A stretch of 64,000 nucleotides of DNA, from assembly GCA_016185145.1 (NCBI GenBank), contig JACPOB010000111.1, forward strand, positions 16,221-80,220, in the 5' to 3' direction. Under the pieces are notes generated by a model. The model had not been told where the DNA came from, did no database searches, and saw only the letters and a list, made by a program, of their open reading frames with translations. Positions 26,821 through 35,335 of this stretch are shown here, piece after piece; within the stretch, counting starts at the first letter, position 1, and each line of letters begins with the position of its first letter. A program made the translations under genes and the position numbers. The stretch is from Rhodospirillales bacterium. Lineage in GTDB: Bacteria > Pseudomonadota > Alphaproteobacteria > Reyranellales > Reyranellaceae.

Positions 26821-27473
26821 ATTTCATCGGCCCCCTGCATAATCGGACCAAGCGCGACTACGTTGGCCGGGTCGTCCAGTACGACAAGGCCAGCTGCTCG
26901 GAGATCGCCAAGAAGTACGGCCAGGACTACTGGGACGGCGAGCGGCAGTACGGCTACGGTGGCTACAAGTACGATGGCCGCTGGCTGCCGATCGCCGAGG
27001 CGATGGCCAAGCACTATGGCCTGAAGGCCGGCGACCGCATCCTCGATGTCGGATGCGGCAAGGGCTTTCTCCTGCACGAATTCACCCGCGCGGTGCCCGG
27101 CGTCCACGTCGAGGGCGTCGACATCTCCGACTACGCGATCGCCAATGCCAAGGAAGAGGTGAAGCCCTTCCTCAAGGTCGGCAACGCCGTCTCGCTGCCG
27201 TATCCCGACAAGTCGTTCGATTTCGTCGTCTCGCTGGGGACCCTGCACAACTTTGCGATCAGCCAGCTCTACGATGCCGTGCGCGAGATCGATCGGGTAG
27301 GCAAGGGGACCAGGAAGTACATCATGGTCGAATCCTGGCGGAACGAGCGTGAGCGCATGAATCTGCTGTATTGGCAGCTCACCTGCGAATCCTTCCACGA
27401 CGTCAAGAACTGGGAGTGGATCTACAAGCAGAGCGGATACCAGGGCGACTGGGGCTTCATTTTCTTCGAATGA
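26808..27473 (+). CDS. Class I SAM-dependent methyltransferase
   Basis: A 221-residue methyltransferase. Motif I is ILDVGCGKGFLLHEF, followed by VEGVDISDYAI and DFVVSLGTLHNF. The ATG at 26808 overlaps the LIC12192-family gene by 13 bases. The upstream 85 residues contain a conserved-looking YWDGERQYGYGGYKYDGRW stretch that may contact substrate. Unlike the C-methyltransferases elsewhere in the window it has no zinc-binding Cys pairs. It may methylate an oxygen of the cluster sugar, which is inference. Confidence 0.82.
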   Translation: MANVDFIGPLHNRTKRDYVGRVVQYDKASCSEIAKKYGQDYWDGERQYGYGGYKYDGRWLPIAEAMAKHYGLKAGDRILDVGCGKGFLLHEFTRAVPGVHVEGVDISDYAIANAKEEVKPFLKVGNAVSLPYPDKSFDFVVSLGTLHNFAISQLYDAVREIDRVGKGTRKYIMVESWRNERERMNLLYWQLTCESFHDVKNWEWIYKQSGYQGDWGFIFFE

Positions 27474-27527
27474 ACCGCCTTCCGGCATTGCAATTGCACC
27501 ACCAGACCTCGAAAGAATGTAGGCCAG

Positions 27528-28520
27528 ATGCTTGATCTCGTGACCGGCGGCGCCGGCTTCATCGGTTCCCACCTGACGGACCGCCTGCTCAGCCTTGGCC
27601 GTTCGGTGCGCGTGGTCGACAACATGGAAGTCGGCAAGCCGCGCAATCTCGTCCAGCACAAGGACAACCCCAAACTCGAGGTCATGGCCGCCGACGTCGC
27701 CGACCCCGCAGCGATGGCCAAGGCTATGGCCGGCGTCGAGCGGGTCTTCCACCTCGCTGCACTCGCCGACATCGTTCCCTCGATCGTCAACCCCGAGGGC
27801 TATTTCCGTTCCAACGTCGTCGGCACCTTCGTGACGTTGCAGGCGGCGCGCGCGGCGAACATCAAGCGCTTCGTCTACGTCGCCTCGTCATCGTGCTACG
27901 GCATTCCCGATTCCTATCCGACGCCGGAGACGGCGGAGATCCGGCCGCAATATCCCTATGCGCTCACCAAGTGGCTCGGCGAGTGCGAAGTCATGCATTG
28001 GTCTCAGGTCTATGGCCTGCCGGCGCTGTCGCTGCGCTTCTTCAACATCTACGGGCCGCGCGCCCGCACCAGCGGAACCTACGGCGCCGTATTCGGCGTC
28101 TTCCTGGCCCAATTGCTGGCTGGCAAGCCGCTCACCATCGTCGGCGACGGCGAGCAGACGCGCGACTTCACTTATGTATCGGACGCCGTCGATGCCCTGA
28201 TTTGTGCTGCCGAATCGAACAAGGTAGGGTTGTGCCTGAATGTGGGCAGCGACAATCCCGTGTCGGTCAACTACCTGGCCAAGCTCCTCGAGGCACCCGA
28301 GACGGTGCATATTCCCAAGCGGCCCGGCGAACCTGATTGCACATTCGCTGACACCAAGCGGATCAAGGCCGAGCTCGGCTGGACGTCGAAAGTGCCGATT
28401 GAAGACGGCGTGCAGAACATGCTGAAGGTCATAGATTATTGGCGCGATGCACCGGTCTGGACGCCGGATTCGATCGCCGTGGCGACCAAGGACTGGTTCA
28501 CCTATCTCGGCCGCCAGTAG
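27528..28520 (+). CDS. NAD-dependent nucleotide-sugar epimerase
   Basis: A 330-residue extended SDR of the UDP-glucose 4-epimerase-like group. It has GGAGFIGSHLTDRLL, the VASSSCYG segment with the catalytic Ser region, and YALTK (YxxxK). A tail of about 30 residues beyond the usual end (WTPDSIAVATKDWFTYLG) is unusual and unassigned. It lies 54 bases after the methyltransferase. It likely acts on an NDP-activated intermediate made by the cluster. Confidence 0.85.
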   Translation: MLDLVTGGAGFIGSHLTDRLLSLGRSVRVVDNMEVGKPRNLVQHKDNPKLEVMAADVADPAAMAKAMAGVERVFHLAALADIVPSIVNPEGYFRSNVVGTFVTLQAARAANIKRFVYVASSSCYGIPDSYPTPETAEIRPQYPYALTKWLGECEVMHWSQVYGLPALSLRFFNIYGPRARTSGTYGAVFGVFLAQLLAGKPLTIVGDGEQTRDFTYVSDAVDALICAAESNKVGLCLNVGSDNPVSVNYLAKLLEAPETVHIPKRPGEPDCTFADTKRIKAELGWTSKVPIEDGVQNMLKVIDYWRDAPVWTPDSIAVATKDWFTYLGRQ

Positions 28521-28563
28521 GCCCGCGTTTTCGGTAAGAGAGCTGGCAAGGGACAGCAGATCG

Positions 28564-30087
28564 ATGTTCGAAAAGATCAAGACGCTCGGCGAGCTGGGCG
28601 AGATCGCTGCTGCGGCGCGCGCAAAGGGCCGCAAGGTGGTGCTCGCGCACGGCGTGTTCGACATCCTGCATGTCGGGCACAAGCGCCATCTCGACATCGG
28701 CAAGCGTCACGGCGACCTGCTGATCGTCACGCTGACCACCGACAAGTTCGTCAACAAGGGGCCCGATCGGCCGGTGTTTTCGGAGAAGCTGCGCGCCGAG
28801 ATGGTCGCTGCGCTGGCCTGCGTCGATTTCGTGGGCATCTCGCCCAATCCCGGCGCCGAGCACGTGCTCGAGATCATCAAGCCCAGCTACTACCTGAAGG
28901 GTTCCGAGTACGCCGACGAGGAGGCCGACGTCACCGGCCGCATCAAGACCGAGCGGCTGACCGTCGAGAAGTTCGGCGGCGAGGTGCTCTATACCGAGGA
29001 CATCACCTTCAGCTCGTCGAACCTCTCCAACCGCGTGATGTCGCTTTATCCGGAGGAGACGGCGGCCTACCTCAAGGACCTGCGCTCGCGCATCTCGGTC
29101 GACGACGTGAAGAGGGAAGTGGCGGCCGTCGAGAAGAAGCGCTGCCTGGTGATCGGCGACACCATTCTCGACGAGTACATCTACGTCGAGCCGCTGGGCA
29201 AGCCCGCCAAGGAAAACATCATCGCCACCAAGTACAGGAGCAGGGAGATCTTTTGCGGCGGTGCGATCGCCACCGCCAACCTCGTCAGCCAGGTATGCGC
29301 CAGTGTCGATCTCGTGACCCTGCTCGGCAAGCCGCAGAGCCACGAGGAGCTGATCCGCGCCAACCTCAACCAGAATATCAACCTGATGCCGTTCTACCGC
29401 GAAGGCGGCCAGACGACGGTCAAGAGCCGGCTGGTCGACCCGGCCTACGTGAAGAAGCTGATCGAGGTCGCCTACATCTCCGACGAGGCGCTGCCCGCGC
29501 CCGAGCAGGCGACGTTGAACGGCTGGGTCGAGAAGAACATCGCCGACTACGACGCCGTCATCGTCAACGATTTCGGCCACGGCATGATCGACGACGGCTT
29601 GGTCGACATCGTGTGCCGCAAGTCGAAGTTCCTGGCCGTCAACGCCCAGACCAACAGCGCCAATCGCGGCTTCAACCTGATCACCAAGTATCCGCGTGCC
29701 GACTTCATCTGCATCGACGAGCCCGAGGCTCGCCTGGCGGCGGTCGAGCGCTATGCGCCGATCGAGACGGTGGTGCGCGAGAAGCTCGAGAAGAAGATCG
29801 ACTGCCATACCTTCGTGATCACGCACGGCAAGCTCGGCAGCATCGTCTACACGCCGCAGGCCGGCGTGAAGCGCATCCCGGCGCTGACCGGCGAGGCCAT
29901 CGACACGATCGGCGCCGGCGACGCCTTCTTCGCCCTGGCGGGCCCGTTGCTGGCCGCCGGCAGCGACCCGTATCTTGCGGCGTTCATCGGCAACGCCGTC
30001 GGCGCGATGAAGGTCCGCATCGTCGGCCAGCGTCACCAGATCACCAAGCCGGAGATCCTAAAGTACCTGTCGACGCTCTTGAAATGA
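28564..30087 (+). CDS. Nucleotidyltransferase-PfkB sugar kinase fusion (HldE-like, domains reversed)
   Basis: A 507-residue two-domain protein. Residues about 20-155 are a cytidylyltransferase-fold domain with VLAHGVFDILHVGHKRHLDI (HxGH) and YLKGSEY. Residues about 185-505 are a PfkB/ribokinase-type kinase ending in IGAGDAFFALAG, with the GAGD anion hole near residue 450. In HldE the kinase comes first; here the order is reversed. The predicted job is to phosphorylate a sugar phosphate and then form an NDP-sugar. The ATG at 28564 gives a clean start; a longer frame upstream overlaps the epimerase gene. It probably activates the product of the transketolase. Confidence 0.83.
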   Translation: MFEKIKTLGELGEIAAAARAKGRKVVLAHGVFDILHVGHKRHLDIGKRHGDLLIVTLTTDKFVNKGPDRPVFSEKLRAEMVAALACVDFVGISPNPGAEHVLEIIKPSYYLKGSEYADEEADVTGRIKTERLTVEKFGGEVLYTEDITFSSSNLSNRVMSLYPEETAAYLKDLRSRISVDDVKREVAAVEKKRCLVIGDTILDEYIYVEPLGKPAKENIIATKYRSREIFCGGAIATANLVSQVCASVDLVTLLGKPQSHEELIRANLNQNINLMPFYREGGQTTVKSRLVDPAYVKKLIEVAYISDEALPAPEQATLNGWVEKNIADYDAVIVNDFGHGMIDDGLVDIVCRKSKFLAVNAQTNSANRGFNLITKYPRADFICIDEPEARLAAVERYAPIETVVREKLEKKIDCHTFVITHGKLGSIVYTPQAGVKRIPALTGEAIDTIGAGDAFFALAGPLLAAGSDPYLAAFIGNAVGAMKVRIVGQRHQITKPEILKYLSTLLK

Positions 30088-30138
30088 GTGGCTAAAAAAG
30101 ACCGTTCGCGCACGCACAACCCAGGCATTGGCAGATCC

Positions 30139-31152
30139 ATGAGTCGATACCAGAAGAATCCCAACCTCAATCGCGTGCTGGTCACCGGTGGCGCGGGCTA
30201 TGTCGGCGCGGTTCTCGTGCCCAAGCTCATCGCGGCCGGCTACCAGGTGACCGTCCTCGACCTCTTCATGTACGGCGAGGACGTGCTCAAGAGCTCCCGC
30301 GGCGCCTCGCTGCGCGAGGTCAAGGGCGACATTCGCGACGCCGAGGTGGTCAAGCAGGCGCTGCAGGGCTGCGACGCCGTCATCCATCTCGCCTGCATCT
30401 CCAACGACCCGTCGTTCGAGCTCAATCCCGACCTCGGCCGATCGATCAACCTCGACGCCTTCGTGCCGCTGGTGCGCGCCGCCAAGGACGTCAAGGTCAA
30501 GCGCTTCATCTACGCCTCGTCCTCGTCGGTCTACGGCATCAAGGACGGTGTCGAGGTGACCGAGGACCTCTCGCTCGAGCCGCTGACCGACTATTCGAAG
30601 TTCAAGGCCGAGTGCGAGGTCCTGCTCGAGCAGGAGCGGGCGCCCGGCTTCACGACGGTGACGATCCGTCCGGCCACGGTGTGCGGTTATTCGCCCCGCC
30701 AGCGGCTCGACGTCGTGGTCAACATCCTGACCAACCTCGGCGTGCACAAGGGCGAGGTCTCGGTGTTCGGCGGCGCTCAGCTGCGCCCGAACATCCACAT
30801 CGAGGACATGGCCGACGCCTACATGCTGCTGCTGCAGGCGCCGGACGAGAAGGTCAACGGCAAGGTCTACAACGCGGGCTACGAGAACCATTCGGTGATG
30901 CAGCTCGCCGAGATGGTCCAGCGCAACGTCGGCCCGGACTGCAAGCTCAAGGTGCAGAACACCAACGACATGCGCTCCTATCACGTGTCGTCGAAGAAGA
31001 TCAAAGACGAGCTGGGCTTCGAGGCCAGCCACACGATCGAGGAGGCCGTCGTCGACCTGATCAAGGCGTTCAAGGACGGCCGCCTGCCCAACTCGCTCGA
31101 CGATCCGCGCTACTTCAACATCAAGACGATGCAGAAGGTAAATCTCCAGTAG
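30139..31152 (+). CDS. NAD-dependent nucleotide-sugar epimerase/dehydratase
   Basis: A 337-residue extended SDR with VLVTGGAGYVGAVLVPKL, IYASSSSVYG and YSKFK (YxxxK). The ATG at 30139 (MSRYQKNP) is chosen; an in-frame GTG at 30088 directly after the previous stop would add 17 residues. It is the second epimerase-type SDR of the run and directly abuts the reductase gene that follows. Specific chemistry (4-epimerisation, 4,6-dehydration or other) cannot be told from these motifs. Confidence 0.84.
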   Translation: MSRYQKNPNLNRVLVTGGAGYVGAVLVPKLIAAGYQVTVLDLFMYGEDVLKSSRGASLREVKGDIRDAEVVKQALQGCDAVIHLACISNDPSFELNPDLGRSINLDAFVPLVRAAKDVKVKRFIYASSSSVYGIKDGVEVTEDLSLEPLTDYSKFKAECEVLLEQERAPGFTTVTIRPATVCGYSPRQRLDVVVNILTNLGVHKGEVSVFGGAQLRPNIHIEDMADAYMLLLQAPDEKVNGKVYNAGYENHSVMQLAEMVQRNVGPDCKLKVQNTNDMRSYHVSSKKIKDELGFEASHTIEEAVVDLIKAFKDGRLPNSLDDPRYFNIKTMQKVNLQ

Positions 31153-32058
31153 ATGGAGCAGGGCAGAAGCGGTCGCGCACTCGTCGTCGGAGGCGATAGT
31201 CTCGTCGGCTCCGCGCTGAAGCTGCATTGCCGCAAGCTCGGATCGGCGGTCGACACGACGTCGCGCCGACCCGGAGTCGAGGCGCCCGGCGCCGTCTTTC
31301 TCGATCTTGGCGATCCCGACTTCGCAGCCCTGCAGAACAACAATTACGACGTCGCCTTCATCTGCGCCGCCGTCACCAGCATGCAGGCCTGCCAGGGGGA
31401 GCCGGCGCGCTCGCGCCGCATCAACGTCGACAACACACTCGACCTGATGCGTCGACTGGCCGATCGCGGCACGCACCTGGTGTTCCTGTCGAGCAGCCAG
31501 GTGTTCGACGGCGAGACGCCGATGCCCGACGAGGCGGCGCCCACTGCCCCGAAGAACGAGTACGGGTCCCAGAAGCTCGCCGTCGAGGAGGCGATCGAGC
31601 GCGATGCGCTGCCCGCTGCTGTCTTGCGCGTGACCAAGGTCCTCGCCGACCATCCGGTGGGCGTCTTCAAGGGCTGGTTCGAGGCTCTGGCCAAAGGGGA
31701 GCCGGTGCAGGCTGCGACCAACATGGCGCTGTCGCCGGTCATGGTCGGCGACGTTGCCGAGGCGGCCGAGCGGCTCGCCGCCGGACGCCATCGCGGCATC
31801 TGGCACTTTGGCTCGAGCGACGAGATCGTGTATTTCGACGCCGCGCGGCTGATGGCCGTCATGCGGCAGCTGCCGGTTTCGCTGGTGCAGGGCGCGGAGC
31901 TCACCGAGGGGCAGGTGCCGGAAATCTACCGTCACCGCTACGTGACGCTCAACTGCGAGAAGATCGCGCGGACGCTGCCGATGCCGATCCGAAGTGCACG
32001 CGACATTCTCGACACCTTGTTCGCGGGCTTTCCGCAGCCGGCCGCAGGCGCGCGATGA
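31153..32058 (+). CDS. RmlD-like NAD(P)-dependent sugar reductase
   Basis: A 301-residue SDR. The cofactor loop is VVGGDSLVGSALKLH, a variant of GxxGxxG, then VFLSSSQVFDG and YGSQK (YxxxK), in the style of RmlD/dTDP-4-keto reductases. The ATG follows the previous stop with no gap and the gene overlaps the HAD gene by four bases. It likely reduces the keto intermediate left by the epimerases upstream; this is inference. Confidence 0.8.
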   Translation: MEQGRSGRALVVGGDSLVGSALKLHCRKLGSAVDTTSRRPGVEAPGAVFLDLGDPDFAALQNNNYDVAFICAAVTSMQACQGEPARSRRINVDNTLDLMRRLADRGTHLVFLSSSQVFDGETPMPDEAAPTAPKNEYGSQKLAVEEAIERDALPAAVLRVTKVLADHPVGVFKGWFEALAKGEPVQAATNMALSPVMVGDVAEAAERLAAGRHRGIWHFGSSDEIVYFDAARLMAVMRQLPVSLVQGAELTEGQVPEIYRHRYVTLNCEKIARTLPMPIRSARDILDTLFAGFPQPAAGAR

Positions 32059-32660
32059 GACTGGGCATCGATCTCGACAACACCCTCATCTCCTACGATC
32101 AGGCGTTCCAGCGCGTCGCCAGGGAGGAGGGGCTGCTGCCGCCTTCGTTCGAGGGCAACAAGGCAGCGGTCAAGCGCGCCCTGCTGGCGGAGCGTCCCGA
32201 CGGCTTTCTCTGGGAGAGCCTGCAGGGGCTGGTCTATGGCCGGCGGATCGATGCTGCGGTCCTGTTCGACGGCGTGGCCAGGTTCCTGGAAACCTGCCGG
32301 GCGCGAGCCGACGTGGTGGCGATCGTCAGCCACAAGACCGAGCTCGCGCATCACGACCCGCACTTGACCGACCTGCGCGTCGCCGCGTTGCGCTGGATGG
32401 AGGGCAATCGCTTCTTCGATTCCGCGGGCCTCGGAATCGGCCGCCACAACGTCTACTTCGAGGGCACGCGGGACGAGAAGGTGAGGCGCATAAGGGCGCT
32501 TGAATGCGACGTGTTCGTCGACGATCTTGCCGAGGTGCTGGGCCACGCCGAAATGCCGGCAATGTGCCGCAAGATCCTGTTCGGCAGCGAGCCGCAGAGT
32601 GAGTTCGAGCAATATGCCTCCTGGGACGAAGTCCGTGACGCGCTCTTCCGCGGCAACTGA
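32055..32660 (+). CDS. HAD-like hydrolase
   Basis: A 201-residue protein with the HAD nucleophile motif LGIDLDNTLISYD at the N-terminus, VAIVSHKTE as probable motif II and FVDDLAEVL as the acidic motif IV. A cap insertion of about 60 residues follows motif I. The start overlaps the reductase by four bases. In activated-heptose and octose pathways a HAD phosphatase removes one phosphate between kinase and nucleotidyltransferase steps; a similar job here fits the neighbours, though the insert and exact active-site residues were not checked against a structure. Confidence 0.75.
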   Translation: MRLGIDLDNTLISYDQAFQRVAREEGLLPPSFEGNKAAVKRALLAERPDGFLWESLQGLVYGRRIDAAVLFDGVARFLETCRARADVVAIVSHKTELAHHDPHLTDLRVAALRWMEGNRFFDSAGLGIGRHNVYFEGTRDEKVRRIRALECDVFVDDLAEVLGHAEMPAMCRKILFGSEPQSEFEQYASWDEVRDALFRGN

Positions 32661-33651
32661 CGATATCCAAGACGTCGCCCGCACGCTCTGCGCCGAGCCG
32701 GTACGGTCGATCTCCGAGATCCGCCGCGGCGGCAACAGCCGCATCTTCCGGATCGAGACGCAGGCAGCCCGCTATGCGCTGAAGAAATACCCCGCCGCCG
32801 ACAACCGCAACCGGCTCGAGGGCGAGGTCAACGCGCTGCGTTTCATGGAGCGCAAGGGCATCGGCCGCGTGCCCAAGGTGGTGGCCGTGTCGCCGGAGCG
32901 GCGCTTCGCCCTGCTGACCTGGATCGACGGCGAGCCGGCCGACATCGTCACCGACGCCGACGTGGTCGAGTTCGCCGCCTTTCAGATAGCGCTCGATCAC
33001 GGGGTCGACGACCAGGCCAGGGCGGAGATCGGCGAGGCGGCCGAAGCCTGCCTCTCAGGTCCGCGGATCTTGGCCCAGATCGAACGCCGCTACGCCCGGC
33101 TGGCGGCGGTCAAGCATGATGTGCCCGAGTTCGCGCCGTTCTTCGACGACGTTCTGGTCCCCTCGCTGCGCCGTTTCGAGGTCGGCGCCGCCAAGTCGTA
33201 TGGCCAACTCGGATTCGACCTCGGCGAAGACCTTGCGCCGCAGTTCCGGACTCTCATTCCCTCCGACATGGGCGCGCACAACGCGCTAAGGTCGCCGGAC
33301 GGGAGGCTGTGCTTCCTGGACTTTGAATATTTCGGTTGGGATGATCCCGTGACCAGCATCGCCAATTTCGTCATGCATCCCGGCATGCAATTGAACGAAC
33401 GGCAGAAGGCGGCCTTCCGTCAAAGCATGCTCGGCCACTTCACCCGTCATGCAGAGGCTCATCGCTTGCCGGCGCTGATGCCGCTCTACGGTCTTCGCTG
33501 GTGCGCCATCATTCTCGGCGAGCTGCTGCCGGAGCGCTGGGAGCATCGGCTGGAAAGCAACGCGGCGACCATGGACAGCTGGGACCGGGTTCGTCGTGAG
33601 CAGATCAGCAAGGCGAAAATCTTGATGGCCGAGATCGAAGCCTGGTCGTAA
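32614..33651 (+). CDS. APH/choline kinase-like phosphotransferase
   Basis: A 345-residue protein of the aminoglycoside phosphotransferase/choline kinase fold. After the N-lobe (GNSRIFRIE, Lys in YALKKYP) the catalytic loop is SDMGAHNAL and the metal motif LCFLDFEYFGWDDP. The ATG at 32614 overlaps the HAD gene by 47 bases; a GTG at 32635 is an alternative. It may phosphorylate a sugar or small amino alcohol that decorates the glycan. The substrate is unknown. Confidence 0.75.
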   Translation: MPPGTKSVTRSSAATDDIQDVARTLCAEPVRSISEIRRGGNSRIFRIETQAARYALKKYPAADNRNRLEGEVNALRFMERKGIGRVPKVVAVSPERRFALLTWIDGEPADIVTDADVVEFAAFQIALDHGVDDQARAEIGEAAEACLSGPRILAQIERRYARLAAVKHDVPEFAPFFDDVLVPSLRRFEVGAAKSYGQLGFDLGEDLAPQFRTLIPSDMGAHNALRSPDGRLCFLDFEYFGWDDPVTSIANFVMHPGMQLNERQKAAFRQSMLGHFTRHAEAHRLPALMPLYGLRWCAIILGELLPERWEHRLESNAATMDSWDRVRREQISKAKILMAEIEAWS

Positions 33652-33670
33652 GCCCACAGCCGAGCGACAG

Positions 33671-34543
33671 ATGAATTTCAAGGAACTCCTCGGAAAGCAT
33701 CCAGACGTCACCAAGGACAGATACGCTCTGTCCTTTTCCCGTGAGGCCCGGCCCGCCGATATCGCCGCTGCCTACTCGGAATTCGGCGTCGTCCGGCTGA
33801 GGGAGGCCTTGCAGCCCGAGATGCTCGCAGCGGAAGGAGAGGCGCTTCGGCGATCCCTCGCGGCACACCGCTCGCTGACTGCCGACGGCCGACAGGGAGC
33901 CTACAGCGGCAGCTGGTATCCGCCGTGGTCGCTTCGCGAGGGTGACCGCTTCCCGCCGGCCGCGGTCATCGCCGCTGTCATCAGGTCGTGGGTATGGGAC
34001 GTCGTCGAGAACCTGTGTGCGTCCTCGCATATCGTCCTGCTGCTCAAATGGTGCACGGTGCGACACGCGATCGACAAGCCGCTGGGAGTTGGCGGACATC
34101 AGGATGCAAAGGTCGTCGCGGAGGACGTGCCATTCTCGCTCTGGATCCCGTTCAACCGGATCATTCCTGGGCAGACTTCAGGTCTGGGCTTTGTCGTGCC
34201 CGCGCCCGACGGACTGCTGCCGACGCAACAGCACCAGGACTTCGGCGCCGACTACCTGCTGGAAGAGCCATCGAAGCTGTGGATCCCTTCCTACGACGTG
34301 GGTGATCTCACGATCCACTCGCGGTTTTCGCCACATTTCACCACTGGCTACGGCACGGAGGCCGAGCGGCTCAGCCTCGAGGTACGGCCAATGTCGCGGC
34401 GGGCCGCTCCCCCGGAATATCTCGATCCCTCGGTTGGCATATCGCGGCGGCAGGGCATTCCGACCATCGTCGACATCAGGCGCTCCGCCGATATCGGTGC
34501 CAATGCCTTCCTCGACTCCGCCGATCTCGGCCGCGTGGGGTAA
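33671..34543 (+). CDS. Phytanoyl-CoA dioxygenase-like 2OG-Fe(II) oxygenase
   Basis: A 290-residue PhyH-like protein. The probable iron site is HQD in GVGGHQDAKVV with a distal His in LTIHSRFSPH, and a later Arg (RLSLEVR) placed to bind 2-oxoglutarate. It is the second non-haem oxygenase of the 12-gene run and the last gene before the exporter, which faces it on the other strand. Weak points: the fold is recognised from few motifs, and its substrate is unknown. Confidence 0.72.
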   Translation: MNFKELLGKHPDVTKDRYALSFSREARPADIAAAYSEFGVVRLREALQPEMLAAEGEALRRSLAAHRSLTADGRQGAYSGSWYPPWSLREGDRFPPAAVIAAVIRSWVWDVVENLCASSHIVLLLKWCTVRHAIDKPLGVGGHQDAKVVAEDVPFSLWIPFNRIIPGQTSGLGFVVPAPDGLLPTQQHQDFGADYLLEEPSKLWIPSYDVGDLTIHSRFSPHFTTGYGTEAERLSLEVRPMSRRAAPPEYLDPSVGISRRQGIPTIVDIRRSADIGANAFLDSADLGRVG

Positions 34544-34558
34544 CGTGTAAGCCGTCGT

Positions 34559-35335
34559 TCAGACGGCGGAGAACCGCTTCATGTTGTCCTTCTCGACGAA
34601 GGTCGCGCGACGGTAGGCGCGGGCGACGTCGGCGACGCTGCCGGCTTCGCGGACGCGACCGTTGTCGATCCACATCGCGCTCTCGCACAGCCGCGACAGC
34701 TCGCCGGTCGAGTGGCTGACGAAGAGCAGCGTGCCGGTGCGGCGGAAGTTGTCGATCCAGTCGACGCACTTCTTCTGGAAGGCGAGGTCGCCCACCGCCA
34801 GTGCCTCGTCGACGATCAGGATCTCGGCATCGATATGGGCGCAGATGGCAAAGGCGAGCCGCATGCGCATGCCGACCGAATAGAGCTTCAGCGGCTGGTC
34901 CATGAAGGCGCCGATGCCGGCGAACTCGGTGATCGACTCGAACTTGTTCAGGATCTCCTGGCGCTTCAGCCCCAGTACGGCGCCGCCGATCAGCACGTTC
35001 TCGCGCCCCGTGGCCTCGAGGTCGAAAGTCGCGCCGAGCGCCAGCACCGGGGCGACCCGGCCCTTGACCCAGATCTCGCCCTTGGTCGGCCGAGTCATGC
35101 CGCAGACGATCTGCAGCAGCGTGGACTTGCCGCAGCCGTTACGGCCGATGATGCCCAGGCTCTTGCCGCGCCGGACCTCGAAGCTGATGTCCTTCAGCGC
35201 CCAGAACGACTTGTAGTAAGGCTTTTTCTCCGACCCCAGAAGCTGCTGCTTCACCCAGTCCTTCGGGCTGTCGTAGAGCTTGTAGGCCTTGGCGAGGTGC
35301 CTCGCCCTGACCACGACCTCGGGCTCAGATGACAT
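34559..35335 (-). CDS. Polysaccharide ABC exporter, ATP-binding subunit (Wzt/KpsT-like)
   Basis: A 258-residue ATPase with Walker A GRNGCGKST, signature LYSVGMRMRLAFA and Walker B ILIVDEALAVGD, plus the GVKG-like RVAPVLALGATF segment typical of O-antigen and teichoic-acid exporters. It lacks the C-terminal carbohydrate-binding domain of long Wzt proteins, so it resembles KpsT/short Wzt. The ATG at 35335 overlaps the permease end by 11 bases; a longer frame into the permease is spurious. It would power export of an undecaprenyl-linked polymer. Confidence 0.9.
   Translation of the reverse strand: MSSEPEVVVRARHLAKAYKLYDSPKDWVKQQLLGSEKKPYYKSFWALKDISFEVRRGKSLGIIGRNGCGKSTLLQIVCGMTRPTKGEIWVKGRVAPVLALGATFDLEATGRENVLIGGAVLGLKRQEILNKFESITEFAGIGAFMDQPLKLYSVGMRMRLAFAICAHIDAEILIVDEALAVGDLAFQKKCVDWIDNFRRTGTLLFVSHSTGELSRLCESAMWIDNGRVREAGSVADVARAYRRATFVEKDNMKRFSAV

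Noticed and set aside
28564..30087. Annotation as hldE
   Set aside because: Domain order is reversed and no other heptose pathway gene is near, so the symbol would overstate what is known.
28498..31935. Long minus-strand open frames opposite the kinase fusion and epimerase genes
   Set aside because: They mirror well-supported plus-strand genes and consist of Arg/Leu/Asp-rich low-information sequence.
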